Source of the DNA: Hydractinia symbiolongicarpus
Lineage: Eukaryota; Cnidaria; Hydrozoa; Anthoathecata; Hydractiniidae
DNA length: 64,000 nucleotides
Assembly (NCBI RefSeq): GCF_029227915.1
Contig: NC_079885.1
Location: 13,157,001 to 13,221,000, forward strand
Direction of reading: 5' to 3'
The position numbers were made by a program, and so were the translations under genes. Positions 53,030 to 64,000 of this stretch are shown here, piece by piece. Position 1 is the stretch's first letter. Each line of letters begins with the position of its first letter. A model generated the notes under the pieces. The model had not been told where the DNA came from, ran no database searches, and worked only from the letters and a program-made list of their open reading frames with translations.

Positions 53030-53530
53030 TGTGTACAGAGGTACCCATTGTGGTCCCTGGTTTGTCCTCTCCACGTGAGAATTTGTCACAAGGAAGTTGG
53101 TTTGTGCCTTTTCAAAAATTAGTGTCACAGACACCCTTGACCTTAATACACATAGCTTCAGAATTGGTGGGGCATCAGCAGCAGCGTCCTGTGGTATACC
53201 AGATTCCACAATTAAGATTATAGGAAGATGGTCCAATGATTGTTAACGGTGATATATACATCTCTCAGACAAGGTACTTAAGCATTGGTGTTCTAACATG
53301 GCCAACCTAAATGACGAGCCTAAGTTGTGGGATATAAGTTTCGTATAGTTTTTCTTAACATTTTGTAGTTGAGTTGCTTTCTTTGTGTAAATATCGTCGT
53401 GGATTCTATAGAAACTCACCTAGATACTTTGATTTTCCTGCGTTATGCCTGTGCTAATTTGGGACAATTTAGGGATGTCGGGCTTCTAAGTCAGCCGAAA
53501 ATTTGGACAGATACATGTGTGTTGCCTGTT
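53030..53530 (+). repeat. Dispersed repeat, partner of 36320-37030
   Basis: See the partner entry; contains GCATCAGCAGCAGCGTCCTG, TCTAACATGGCCAACC and GTCAGCCGAAAATTTGGACA. Confidence 0.75.
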
Positions 53531-53607
53531 TATTATATTATTACTTGATATTATTACTGTATGCTATTATTAATTTATAATATTATTATTTATAATGAAG
53601 AATAGGA

Positions 53608-53817
53608 AGAGAATAATGAGATATGAGGATGTAATGCCATGGGAGACACTCATGATGGAGTGCAGCCAAGATGTACATGTCATTGTGAGTGTCTCATACC
53701 ATTCAAGTGCATTATGACGAAGAGAATAATGAGATATGCCGTGGGAGACACTTGCAATGGAGTGCAGCCAAGATGTACATGTCATTATGAGTTTCTCGTA
53801 CCATTTAAGTGCATACG
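53608..53817 (+). repeat. Tandem duplication of about 105 bp
   Basis: Two adjacent copies share GAATAATGAGATATG, GGGAGACACT, GGAGTGCAGCCAAGATGTAC, ATGTCATT, CTC.TACCATT and AAGTGCAT. The apparent plus-strand open frames here (with CTCHYE-like peptides) are by-products of the duplication. Confidence 0.85.
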
Positions 53818-54662
53818 CCGGGGTTTATTACTGTCTTTGTATCTGCACATGTATTTGTCCTGCGTGCTATTGTTTAATCTTATTGCCTGGCATACCGATC
53901 CATGCCCCAAATATACAATTATGTTCCAAATTCGAAGGATCTTGTATAAATTTACTTCATAATACAATGTTCTCTACTATTATGATGTGTTATTACTGAG
54001 GAACACGAACAATTAAAATAGAAAATTTTTTTTGGTTTCTTTAAACCATAAGGTTAATAATTATCATTTAGAAATGTGAACTTTTTTAAATTGTTGTGTG
54101 GAACTTCTCAGTTGCAAAACATGTTGAAGATTTTTGAAGTGGCAAGTATGCATGCTCCAATGCATCCAACATTTCATCCAACATCATAAATGCTCGATGT
54201 TGCATGTATTTGATTTAGGTGGAAAAAAGTTTAAAAAAATTGTTTTGGATGATGCTGGATCGGTCAAATTTCGTATCTAACATTTGAGTCAAATTTCATT
54301 CAACATTTCTTCATTTTCTCAGTGTTTTGCGTAACAAAATTTTCCAATACTATTTTGAATGCTTCTGTTAGTCTAGTCCCTCTAAATCTTCCTTAGGCCA
54401 AAAATCTTGCTGAGAATAAACTTGCAATCCCTCACATCCATCTGGAGGTTGCTTGATACCCTTGTCTGTCTTTGGTCATAAGTTCTTAGATGATATTTGT
54501 GAAATATAGCCTTCTTTTTTTTTGTTTAACCCAGTTTCTTGTTTTTCCCAAAGTTGCTTTTCACCATCAGAATTTAACAACTCGTTTAAATGATGATAGC
54601 TTCAAGGTCCTCCATTGTAATTGGCAAATGAATGAACACATTATGTTAGATTAAGGGTGTTG
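53818..54662. other. AT-rich spacer
   Basis: No supported gene. Around 54160-54320 words with CATCCAACATTTC/CAACAT recur irregularly. Confidence 0.45.
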
Positions 54663-54670
54663 GATGAAGC

Positions 54671-55852
54671 AGGCCATTCCTTGAGACGAGTGCGATCGCA
54701 CACGCACTCGCCCGCACACTGGTAAAAAAAATTACGAGTGCTTTTTATTGCACTCGTAAATTTTTTCTTTTTCTAAAATGCTATAGAATGATGAAAAGGG
54801 CTATTAAACCTAAAGTAAAAATTCTGTTTTTTTATGTATTTTTTTAGCATAAAAATAAACAACATAATATTTATCACGGGTTGTCTGTAACAGCGATGTT
54901 TGGAACAATCTTTTCTAATGTTTATAGAATTTTGTTATCTATTTATATCTCAGCAATCACGGTGTGCATGATAAAATGAATAGAGGGAATAAAGAGGAGA
55001 TAGTTGCGTGTGTCTAATTAATTGTATTTTATATTTATTTTTAATATTCTCAGTGGCCACCTGTTACTTAAAGGTAGCGAACAAAAAAAAGAAAATTATC
55101 ATCTATACTATTTATCTATTTATTTTAACATTTATCAATATTTTCAACAGGAATTAATAATTAAGTTGTGGGCACTAGGTTGTGAAATACATGTCAATTA
55201 AACCTAAAAATGATACCTGCTATATTGCTCTATTACCAGAAGCAAATCATTTCAATGTGCTCGATGTGATTGCAAAGATATAAATAGATTAGAATTACAT
55301 TCAACACAAAAGAAAAATGATCTCCAGCATTGTGTTTCAGAGAGAGCTCATAACATTAGCAAGCAATAGAAAGTTAAAGCAATTTCACAACATTTTTTTG
55401 AACAGCAGAAAAAAAGATGTGCAATAATTGAAATGTATTTTTATATTTTCACCACCAGGTGGCTGAAGAAAATACCTTCTTGGTGGCCCACAAATATAAT
55501 TGTTCGAACACAAGAAGAGTATGACGTGAATATTTATCTTTATGCCCTTCAAAAATAAATATTAAAAAAAAATTGTTTTATTCATACACAATGAGAGTGT
55601 ACAACTCAAAATTTTCCTTTTATATTTCTTTTAATCATTTATTTCTTGCAAGACTTCATTTCTATACAGTTTAAATAACATATAACGTTGTGGTAAACAA
55701 AAAAAAGTTAAGTGTGAATCAAACTTGCAGATATTCACATCGCACTTGTAAATTTTGCTTACGAGTGCGATTTTTCACACACCATAGCACTCGTAATTTT
55801 TTTAACGGGTGCTTTTTGTAGCTCTGGCATAGTTTTATTCAAGAAATGGCCT
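54671..55852. mobile_element. hAT-type non-autonomous element with 8-bp target duplication
   Basis: Ends AGGCCATTCCTTGA ... TCAAGAAATGGCCT with perfect 8-bp duplication GATGAAGC (54663-54670 and 55853-55860). Inside each end lie repeats of ACGAGTGC / GCACTCGT, typical subterminal transposase-binding repeats of hAT elements. 1182 bp, no transposase. Confidence 0.9.
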
Positions 55853-55860
55853 GATGAAGC

Positions 55861-58800
55861 CACTCAAATAAACGACCTATGGTGATGTTTTTGCTTTTTA
55901 CATTTTGGTTTTGACTGTTTGAAGTTTTTGCTTTCTATAATAGCGTTTTGATGTTGACTATGTTTTCGCTTTCTACAATGCAATTTCGACGGTTTTTAAA
56001 TGATCTATGGCTATTTTTTTGCTTTTTCCTTTTCCTTTTTGATAATTAAGATCTGCTTTAATGGTGTAAAACAAACTTTCTTTCATCATGTCGAATCATT
56101 ATCATCTGAAAATAATCTTTTTTTATTAACAAAGATGATTATTTACGTAAATCACATGTGCACATCATAATTTTTACGTAACATTATAGGCTTCTAAAAA
56201 AGCTGTTCTTGTCTCATAAATTGCTACAAAAACTTTGTTTACAATGTGTAAACCGCCCTTGTACAAAAATAATTATGTAATGAGTTCATTTTTATTATCT
56301 CGCAAGACTGCGAGATAATAAAAATAATAAAGCTAAAATCGATTTTTTCTTTAATTTTCAAGAATTATATCAGGTAATACTTTAATTGTTATTATCTGCT
56401 TCCTATGCTCACATTGACATATGCTAAGAAAAGATTAAAAATCGAATAAAGCATTCAGGTTTTTCAAAAGTAGTTTTGAAACTTGTAAAATCAACTTTGT
56501 GAATTTTAAGGGTTGTAAAATAATATAAATAGAAACAAGTCTTTAAAACTTTTCTAGCAACTGCAATGTTTTGTAGTTTTACAACGTGAATTTTAAGGGC
56601 TGAAAAGTTGTTTAATTTGTTCTTCTTTAAGAGTTAGAAGTTTAAAGTGTAAACAACATGACACAGATAACAAACATTCTTTCCACTTTGAATAATTTAT
56701 TATTTGTTTCTTGATCTATTTTACTAACTGCTCATGTTTTTATTTGTTTGATAAAAATGCACAAAGTTAAAAGGATCATGAAGGTCATGATAGTAATGTC
56801 ATTAAGATCGCAATGTTCACAAGGATGCTCAAAATTTATATCATTGTGACAGCATCATGGATCGTGGGCATGATACGCATGATACACAGTCCACGATGTT
56901 AGGTGTCCTTTTTGTTAGTGCAGTATGATTCAATAAAATAAAGGTTAAAACTTTTAATATTTGACCTATCTGTATTCTCCTTATTTACATTTTAACATAA
57001 TTTTAACTGCATACAGTGCCAGCTGCAGAAGTTATAAAAATTTATACTCAATTTGTATAAATTTGTATAAAAAGACCAAAGAAAAAAGAATAATCCTACC
57101 TTTCCTACCAATCAAATACTTGCATCCTTCAATCAAGTAGTACTGGTATTGATCTTAAAACAATACAATAGTGCTGTAAAGATGATTTGGTTATGTTCCT
57201 ATCAGAACGATCTCTTAATAGTAATGTATGAAAATCAATATCACTATTTAAATAACAACAAAAATAAAATTCAACAAAACCCAAACAGAAACAGTCACAC
57301 TTCTAATTTCTTTTAAGTTGAGATTAAAACAGATGGACATAACACAATAAACTTATCTACTCTTAGTAGAACTAATAAAATTATTGTATTGATGATACAA
57401 AAAAAGTGATAGATGGTGACAAGCTTAAAATACCACTTAAGTATGTTGTAACATTCACAATGAGTGTAAAAGTTGAAGCAGTACAAAATATCATACCGTT
57501 TTCATTATCAGGGTATTTCTTTAGCAGCCACATCTATAAAAATAGTTAAACATGCATCAACATTTTTTAAAATTTTTTACAAGAAACAACAAGAGTTTGG
57601 CAATCCATTTCGACTGAAATTGATTAACCACGATTAAAAATGTAAAATCGCACATGACTTGTGAAGAACCATCTTTAATTGCCAATTTGCAGTGTCACTC
57701 TTTTATCATTACATTTACAAAACACCCATTACCCAAGTTCAGAATAGTGACTTTATCTTTAAACCTGGGAAATAAAAGTATCATTTTTTAAAAGCTGAAT
57801 AAATCTCCTATGGAAAAGTTTATCACCTCCTTCTCACATACACCTTCACCACCACATGTCACTCCTATGGGAAATACTTTTATAAAAAAACAAATTTTGC
57901 CACCAAAAATATTGGCGAAATATATTGGCGAAATATATTGCTGCGAATCGTTTCCCAAAAAGTGATTTTCAAGTTTTTCGCTAATCAAGGACAAGGAAAA
58001 TAATTTTGCAAAAAATATTTAAGTATTTCACAGAATATATTTTAGAATTTCACAGAAAATATTTTCGCTATTTAACCAGATTCCTGTTGGGCCTTTAAGG
58101 GGCTCCTCAAATCTGGGGGGCTGATTTGACCCTCCCTGTTTAATTTCTACAATTGTTGTCTGTTGGACTTGAAACTTAGCACATGTGTTATCCAGGTATT
58201 AATAAACAATTTAGTGAAAAACAATTTGAGGATGTCAGCATTTTTGGTGATGACGTCATCAAATTCGGTAACATATAGCAAAAAAGCACTAACTTTGAAT
58301 TTTGTTAACGATTTTGAATGCGATAAATTTAGTAACAATAATAATAGAAACACAAAATAAGGTAACAATATAAACTAAGAAGTCACATGAAGTTTTTAAA
58401 AACATGTAAAAACAATTTTTAGTTAAAAAATTTTTTTCAGACTTTTACTGAACATAAAAAAGTATTGCTATCGCATCACTTCAGCATAATTCAAAAAAAA
58501 ATTTTTTGGAAAATAAAGCTAAATAAAAGTTAGGAAAAGTCACAAAATTTGAAGGAGTAACTATAAACACATAAAAAGTTATTGAAAAAAGTTTAAGAGG
58601 GGGGAGGGGGGGCTGCCTCCGCAGCACGAATAGGGTTAAGGCAAATATCAAAACTTTGTGAGGGTTAATTGAAACTTTAAATTTTATTTATTTTTTTTGC
58701 AGATCAAATTTTCCTACTTAACATAAAATTTCGGCAGGTTCAAAACTTAATATTTTAAAAAATATATATTGCGCTGAAATGGTTGAATGTAACTTGTAAT

Positions 58801-58984
58801 GGAAGTTTTATTACGTCTCATAACGTCCTTATGTTTACATGAAGAACCCCATGTATCTTTTGTTAACACAAGCTTAATTGCTTTCTATTATTATCGTATG
58901 TGAAACAAAACAACAAAATATTCTCACATGCAACCTATTGTCTAAAAGTGCTAACAATCACAAAAGCTATTGAAAAGTTGTTGA
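55861..58984. other. AT-rich region, no gene seen
   Basis: Contains a perfect hairpin (56288-56325), a segment at 56800-56930 sharing CACGATGTTAGGTGTCC with the element at 59994-60907, an ATATTGGCGAA duplication near 57912, a TGATGACGTCATCA palindrome near 58249, and a G-rich run near 58598-58612. No protein recognised. Confidence 0.5.
56288..56325. repeat. Perfect 17-bp stem hairpin, 4-nt loop
   Basis: ATTTTTATTATCTCGCA (56288-56304), loop AGAC, TGCGAGATAATAAAAAT (56309-56325). Confidence 0.85.
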
Positions 58985-59596
58985 ATGTTTTCCAAACATA
59001 CCAGTGTACATCGTCAAGCAAGAAGATGGGAAAGGAAATATTAGAACATTGCACAGAAATCTTCTTATGAAACATAACCTATTTCCCAAAGAAGAACAAT
59101 TCATGAGAAAAAAGACAGTCAAGAAACTAATCAGAAAGATAGCGAAGAAAGAAATTATTTCTAGTGATACTTCAGACTCAGATGACGATCTACCAGATTC
59201 CTGTAAAAGGTATGTCATGCAGATGTTACTAAAAAAAGATAGAAAACATACCCGACGTCAAAATACCCGACATCAAATAGCAGGGGAGGAAGAAAGTGGA
59301 GAGCATAAGTAAAGAAGAATTAGACAGCACAGTGGAGAGTGATAAATCAGATAATCATGCTTCTGACAAGACAACTATGGAAGATGATGACAGAAGGAAT
59401 GTCACATAAGATGCTGGACACGGAAGACAAACCAGAAGTGAAGAGACGTCCAAAAAGGAATAGCAGACCCCAAAAATTACTAACATATGACTCTGATGGA
59501 AACGCTTACTATAAGCTCAAAACCTTTCAGAATGTCCAAGGGGGAAGGTACTATATAGTTAAGGGAGGGATGAAACAGATGCAGTTTTGCATGTAA
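58985..59596 (+). pseudogene. Ty3/gypsy polyprotein C-terminal remnant
   Basis: VYIVKQEDGKGNIRTLHRNL after the integrase domain is the characteristic end of gypsy-type Pol in animals. After a frameshift or stop near 59310-59340, RPKRNSRPQKLLTYDSDGNA resembles the basic R..R...P..LTYD..G tail of the same proteins. RT and integrase core are absent. No LTR identified, although the 59779-59975 tandem duplication follows. Confidence 0.6.
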
Positions 59597-59778
59597 TTAC
59601 ATGCATTGGGTATACCAAAATGCTGTGTTTCGACTGGGAAGTATACACTCAGTCACTGTAGAAACAAAAGCGCTTCATATCTGCTATTGTGCTGGTGAAG
59701 GAAATATGCTAATTACTGATTCTCTTCTTTTATGTTCTGCCTTCTATGGACATCTTATGGACAAGGAGAACTTTTCCA

Positions 59779-59975
59779 TGGTTTGGAACAAATTGGTTTG
59801 ACAAAGTCAAGGCAGTTAGTAAGCTCTTTGAGTGAACCTAACTTAGTAGAAAAATGTCAATCACCAATGCCACCGTCCATGGTTTTAAACCAATTGGTCT
59901 GACAAAGTCGAGGTGGTTAGTAAGCTCTTTGAGTGAACCTAACTTAGCAGACAAATGTTAGTCGCCAGTGTCACT
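59779..59975 (+). repeat. Tandem duplication of about 101 bp
   Basis: Both copies contain AATTGGTYTGACAAAGTCRA, GTTAGTAAGCTCTTTGAGTG and AACCTAACTTAG. The copies differ at a handful of sites. Confidence 0.85.
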
Positions 59976-59993
59976 CTTGTGGAGGGATCTCAA

Positions 59994-60907
59994 ACTGGAA
60001 TCAGGACACCTAACCTCGTAGACCGCGCAACGTGTTTGTTGCACACAATTCGCAATGCCGTTGCAATAGTAAAATCTTTTAGCATCGTGAAAGTCGCGAT
60101 CCATCATGTCATGAGAGAGTAACGCCATTAAATACTATATAAAATTGTTTGTTTCATAAATCAAAAATATTTTTGTCGTCATAAGCTTTCTTCTTGTTAA
60201 GACAACTCCAACTTAATTAGTTGTTCCATGGGCCCAAACGATTTTCACGAAAACAAAAAAATAATATCAACCAAAAAAGTTTTAAAGAAAAAAAAATGAA
60301 AACAAACAAACATATTTTTATTCCATCTCGTGAAAAAAAATTATTATTGTCGTAACACCCTCCTTTGTTATGATTATTATATATGTTTAAAATTACGCTT
60401 GCTAAAATCTAATACTGCAGTCCACTTTTAGATTAAATAAAACAAGGTAGAATACGCTTGTCATAACACCGCCCTCTGTTATGAATTTTAAATAAATACT
60501 ATCAACTAAACTATATTCCGTAAAAGATTTTGCACTTAAATTTAGATTTTCTTTTAAGACTGCGCAAAAAACATTAAAAGAACACTAAACTTTTTTATCA
60601 AAAGAGCTTTTGTTTTTTTATTATTTTAAGTGGGAGAATAATAACTTGCTGTATAAATTCTGAAATAGCATAAGTATAACTTGCTGTATAACTTTCAAAA
60701 CAACGCTAGTACATTCTATATAACTTTTAAAACAGCACAAGAATAATTCTTGCTGTATAGCTTTCAAATAACACAAGAAAAATTCTTGCTGCATAACTTT
60801 TAAAAATAAGTTTTAAAGCAAGTATTTTTATCTTTTCATCGGTGCTAGTTACATGTTTTTAATGAGACATGATATGCGCTCACAATGTTAGATGTCCTGA
60901 TTCCAGT
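59994..60907. mobile_element. 914-bp inverted-repeat element
   Basis: Ends ACTGGAATCAGGACACCTAA ... TTAGATGTCCTGATTCCAGT. A related internal word, CACGATGTTAGGTGTCC, occurs at about 56890. No transposase. Target duplication not clear. Internal sequence has repeated CTTGCTGTATAACTTT units (60640-60800). Confidence 0.65.
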
Positions 60908-61771
60908 ACTGTACAAGCTCCTAAGAAGTTATACCATATGTGTTACAACGTAAAATTACATATAGTTTAAATGACTGTTGGAAAGAAAATATTAAAATTG
61001 AACTATATTCAAATCACTATATCAAACATATTGAAGGTGTTATCAACGTAAATTGATATGGTTGGTAGTTGTTGATCCTGAAATTGGTAGATTCTATGGG
61101 GTGCAGGCACTATGGGGTGCAGGTATTTATGCGTGATTGTGATTGTTGTTATCAACATAAATTGATAAGGTTGGTGGTTATTGATACTGCAATTGGTGAA
61201 GATTCTATGAGGTGCAATTGGGTATCAGAGCAGAATTAATTTGTTTGTTTACGTTATAGTGATATCTTCAGAAAGTTGAGGAGAGTGTAGGAAAATATAT
61301 TTTGTACATATGAATTGTATATATATATATAGTTTATATTATATACCTCAGTGTTCCCTGCCCTGCAAACATGGCATTTGTTTTGCAGTGACTCAGCTAT
61401 GTTTGTTTTGGTATTCTGCTGTCTTTAGTATTCTGTTCCTCTCCTTTAAACTGTAGGATGGAAAGTCCAGGTATGGTCAGTGAGTGTACTAGTTCTATCA
61501 GTATACAAGAAACCTGTAAGAAGTGACGAGCTGATATATAAGTGTTCTTGTCTTGGCCAATACCTAACAGCACATGGTTAAATATCACCTTCATTGAGTT
61601 AATAAAGTTAGTTAGTCAAGCTAATAGTGTTATAAACAGATAATTTACTTTTGTTTAGGAGTGTTGTTCTGGTTCTTGTATTTGTCACAACATCGTCTGC
61701 CTTGTACATCTCTTATTTTTCCACAATGAGGAATACAATGTAAACATTCTGGACACCAGTACAACACTTAC
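60908..61771. other. AT-rich spacer with a duplicated segment
   Basis: 61034-61110 and 61146-61225 are diverged direct copies (TTATCAACRTAAATTGATA, GGTTGGTRGTTRTTGAT, GATTCTATGRGGTGCA). A TATATA run lies at 61318. No gene supported. Confidence 0.55.
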
Positions 61772-62094
61772 GCTGATCTCTTGTCTCGATTACAGGTACA
61801 ACACTTTAAAGGTCTATGTACGGAAGGCGGTACAGATCCAACATTACTTTCTCCATCAATATGTAGTTGTTGAAAGAGATTTGAGGCATTATATAAACTC
61901 ATTAATTTTAACAAACACCAGGTCAAAATATCTGGCTTGGTTTCGCTTCTTAAAGAAATTTTGTGCAGCTGTACTCCTGTGTCTACCTTCAATTGTTTGT
62001 AACATATTTGGCAAAACATGTCAAATTTAGCACTATTAAAGTTTATCTTTTCGGGGTTCAGTATAAAAGTATAGTACATGTGGCTTTGACACAA
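61772..62094 (-). CDS. Possible exon of an unknown Cys-containing protein
   Basis: An open minus-strand frame of about 108 codons with MFCQICYKQLKVDTGVQLHK and a second Cys pair CCTCNRDKRS. It is followed exactly by a strong splice donor, GC|GTAAGT (61771-61766). Two CxxC pairs could form a zinc site. No family recognised and no partner exon found. Tentative. Confidence 0.25.
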
Positions 62095-63055
62095 AGATAA
62101 CTAACACAGGTTGTTTGTACAAGTTTTATCTGGCCTTAGAAGATGTCATCCAACTAAGACTCGATGTGAATCTGTCTTATTTTGGTCGCATTTCCAGACT
62201 ATTAAGAATGTCAAAGCATTTTTGCCATTCCACGTCCACTTTTGATCAAGAAACTTACCTCACACCCGCTGAAATATCGTTTTCCATGTGGTTCAACTGC
62301 TTTTATAAATACTTAGGAGCTCTAAATCGGATCCATTTAGGTTAGGGTGCAAGTTCACTTAGCAAAAATTAAAGGCTATCTTTTTCCTTACAGAAGCGCC
62401 AAACCAGGACCCTGACTCATGTTCAGTAACAGACAGTTTGTTAGCTGAAAGTCTGTTTTGTCAGTAAGGAGAATATGCTGGTTCAATAATGTAACATTAA
62501 TACGCATAGTTTTCGCGTTGTAAACACTTCGGTTGCGGTTTCCTGTGGGATACCCAATTAAAATTATTGGATTGAGAGTAGCGATTGCTACAGAAGGTAC
62601 ATTGGCCTGTGCAACAATGTTTTAACTGAATGGCCTACTTGTATAGCGGATCTTAATGGACTGACAAGGATCTGAGATATAAAGTCTGTACTTCAGTCTT
62701 ATTTTAACTTGTATACTATACATTATCACACTTATGTTATCACAATCCTCTCACATTCGAATTCTGGAGTTTGGAAAAGTTGTTAATGATACTTTAAATG
62801 TTTGCACAACCTTCTTATACATATTTGAATAGGAAAGTCGTTTACATGTGTCCATTATTCTGTGATAATTCATAGGCTTAATTTAAATCAAATCTTGCAT
62901 TGCACAGTAACAAAATAAACACCTATTCTTTCGAACATAATACTAATAATATTGAGGGAAATTTTCTCTTTATTTGATTGTTTATACTTCTAACTTTTAC
63001 ATATATAAAATTTTCATTGTATCATATATTTTGCCTTCATAGCTATATTTTTATA
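62095..63055. other. AT-rich spacer
   Basis: No supported gene or repeat. Confidence 0.45.
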
Positions 63056-63430
63056 TTCATATACTAGTCCGTGGAAAAATCCACTGAGGCCGGATAAAAA
63101 TCAAAAAGAAGCCTTATTTGAATTTTGATGACGTCGGCAACCAATCCACAAAAGAAAAAATTAGAACCTTGTTTTCACGTTGCCTCTATTGTGGAGAGCT
63201 TAATTGCTGATCAAGAAAATGTATAACGGTTAATGAGATATAAGGTTTTAAAAATTTTGCTAACGTCAGCAAAGACCCGCCTAAACACACAAAAAATTTT
63301 TTCTGAAATTTATATACCTGTTGCTTTCATCGTACAAATTTTGAAACGCTTATCAAGAAAACGTATAGGATCATGTACTTTTGACAAACGGTTACAGAGA
63401 TATGTGTTTAAAGGATTTTTGATGACGTCC
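63056..63430. repeat. Dispersed non-autonomous repeats (two families)
   Basis: 63060-63150 carries CGTGGAAAAATCCACT and TGATGACGTCGG, inverse of the copy near 4250-4375. 63195-63430 matches 8225-8415 (see that entry). Confidence 0.65.
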
Positions 63431-64000
63431 AGGGGCGAATCTAGGATTTTTTGTGACTGGTGTAAAAAAGCTTCGAAGAGGATTCACTGCCCGCCAAGGT
63501 GGTAATTATACAACTGGGGGTTTGGAGGGCGTTGTAAGCCCCCTGGAAGCCAACGCCCTTATACGCCCTTAAACGGCTAAAATAGTTAAAATCATCACTC
63601 AGACTCACCTTTGCTAAGTAGGTGTAAGGTGGTTTTTTTAGTTTTTTAGCTGACAAAGGTTATATTTTGGAATGTTTTTTGTACATCTTGAGTAATTTAA
63701 ATGTTTTTTTTTAAATTTTGGTGTCATGCCTTATTAATTTTAGGGAATTTATATACAGGGACATTTAAACAACAGATAATAAGATACAAGATTTATTTCT
63801 TTTTTTATCAAGACTGTTACACTTTAAACATTGTCTTTTTGGATATTTTATTTTCAGCATATCGATTACGTTATCTAAATTTATTTTCATCTCGTTGTGG
63901 ATATTTAGCAACGCCAAGCCATTAAATCGATCCTGAAGAAAAGTTTCAAAATTATAATTAAATGCACTTAATGTGGTGTTTCACAATCAAAGCAGATAAC
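63431..64000. other. Spacer at window end
   Basis: CCCTTATACGCCCTTA-type short repeats near 63555, otherwise AT-rich; no supported gene. Confidence 0.45.

Noticed and set aside
53639-53999. Overlapping plus-strand frames with Cys-rich peptides
   Set aside because: Produced by a 105-bp non-coding tandem duplication; the apparent repeat peptide shifts frame between copies.
58595-58620. G-rich run as a possible G-quadruplex
   Set aside because: Only two long G runs separated by one A, without four spaced runs; insufficient to claim.

Overview
The window is AT-rich, intron-containing animal DNA, most likely from a cnidarian. Host signal is thin. Two exons at 9755-10194 (minus strand) align with the end of the FHA domain and the start of the BRCT region of nibrin (NBN). 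Everything else recognisable is mobile DNA typical of cnidarian or marine invertebrate genomes: Polinton/Maverick elements, a Helitron helicase, Ty1/copia, Ty3/gypsy, two kinds of non-LTR retrotransposon, and many non-autonomous DNA elements with inverted repeats. I found no rRNA, convincing tRNA gene, CRISPR array or bacterial-style operon. Species cannot be fixed from the sequence.

Layout, left half. 1-812 is the end of a Helitron Pif1-like helicase. 2452-3172 holds a candidate small gene built of phase-1 micro-exons (27, 27 and 33 nt). 5168-7425 (minus) is a decayed retroelement combining a reverse transcriptase, a PD-(D/E)XK (R2-type) endonuclease and a USP deubiquitinase, followed by a 107-bp tandem repeat. 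8460-9196 (minus) is a decayed SANT/Myb-like gene, followed by the nibrin exons. 12004-30007 is Polinton 1, about 12.9 kb once the nested copia is removed. It has 265-bp terminal inverted repeats and decayed genes for an integrase, packaging ATPase, double-jelly-roll capsid protein, BRO-like protein, HNH/zinc-ribbon proteins and several small virion-type proteins, but no DNA polymerase was seen. A LINE tail (13240-13495), a pogo-like MITE (20831-21376) and a nearly intact Ty1/copia element (24719-29840, identical 222-bp LTRs, CATAG target duplication) are inserted in it.

Layout, right half. 31124-32210 holds a transposase-like remnant. 33392-36198 is a long-inverted-repeat element with a LINE fragment in its middle. 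37505-41745 is a 4.2-kb element with about 750-bp inverted arms, one arm split by a 383-bp insertion. 42058-52456 is Polinton 2 (10.4 kb, TIRs beginning AGT and ending ACT), with a protein-primed family B DNA polymerase, capsid protein, packaging ATPase and five or more small proteins, but no integrase seen. The rest is AT-rich sequence with a hAT-type element (54671-55852, perfect 8-bp duplication), a Ty3/gypsy remnant (about 58985-59596), another inverted-repeat element (59994-60907) and several short tandem duplications.

How the parts relate. The two Polintons share five protein families (capsid, ATPase, coiled-coil/hydrophobic protein, proline-rich or TM-tailed protein, small TM protein) plus the KLYP/IYP-start protein. 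They are divergent and have different replication and integration modules. Nesting gives a relative chronology: satellite-like array, then Polinton 1, then LINE/MITE/copia. Copia is the youngest insertion. Most mobile-element genes carry frameshifts or stops and are annotated as pseudogenes.
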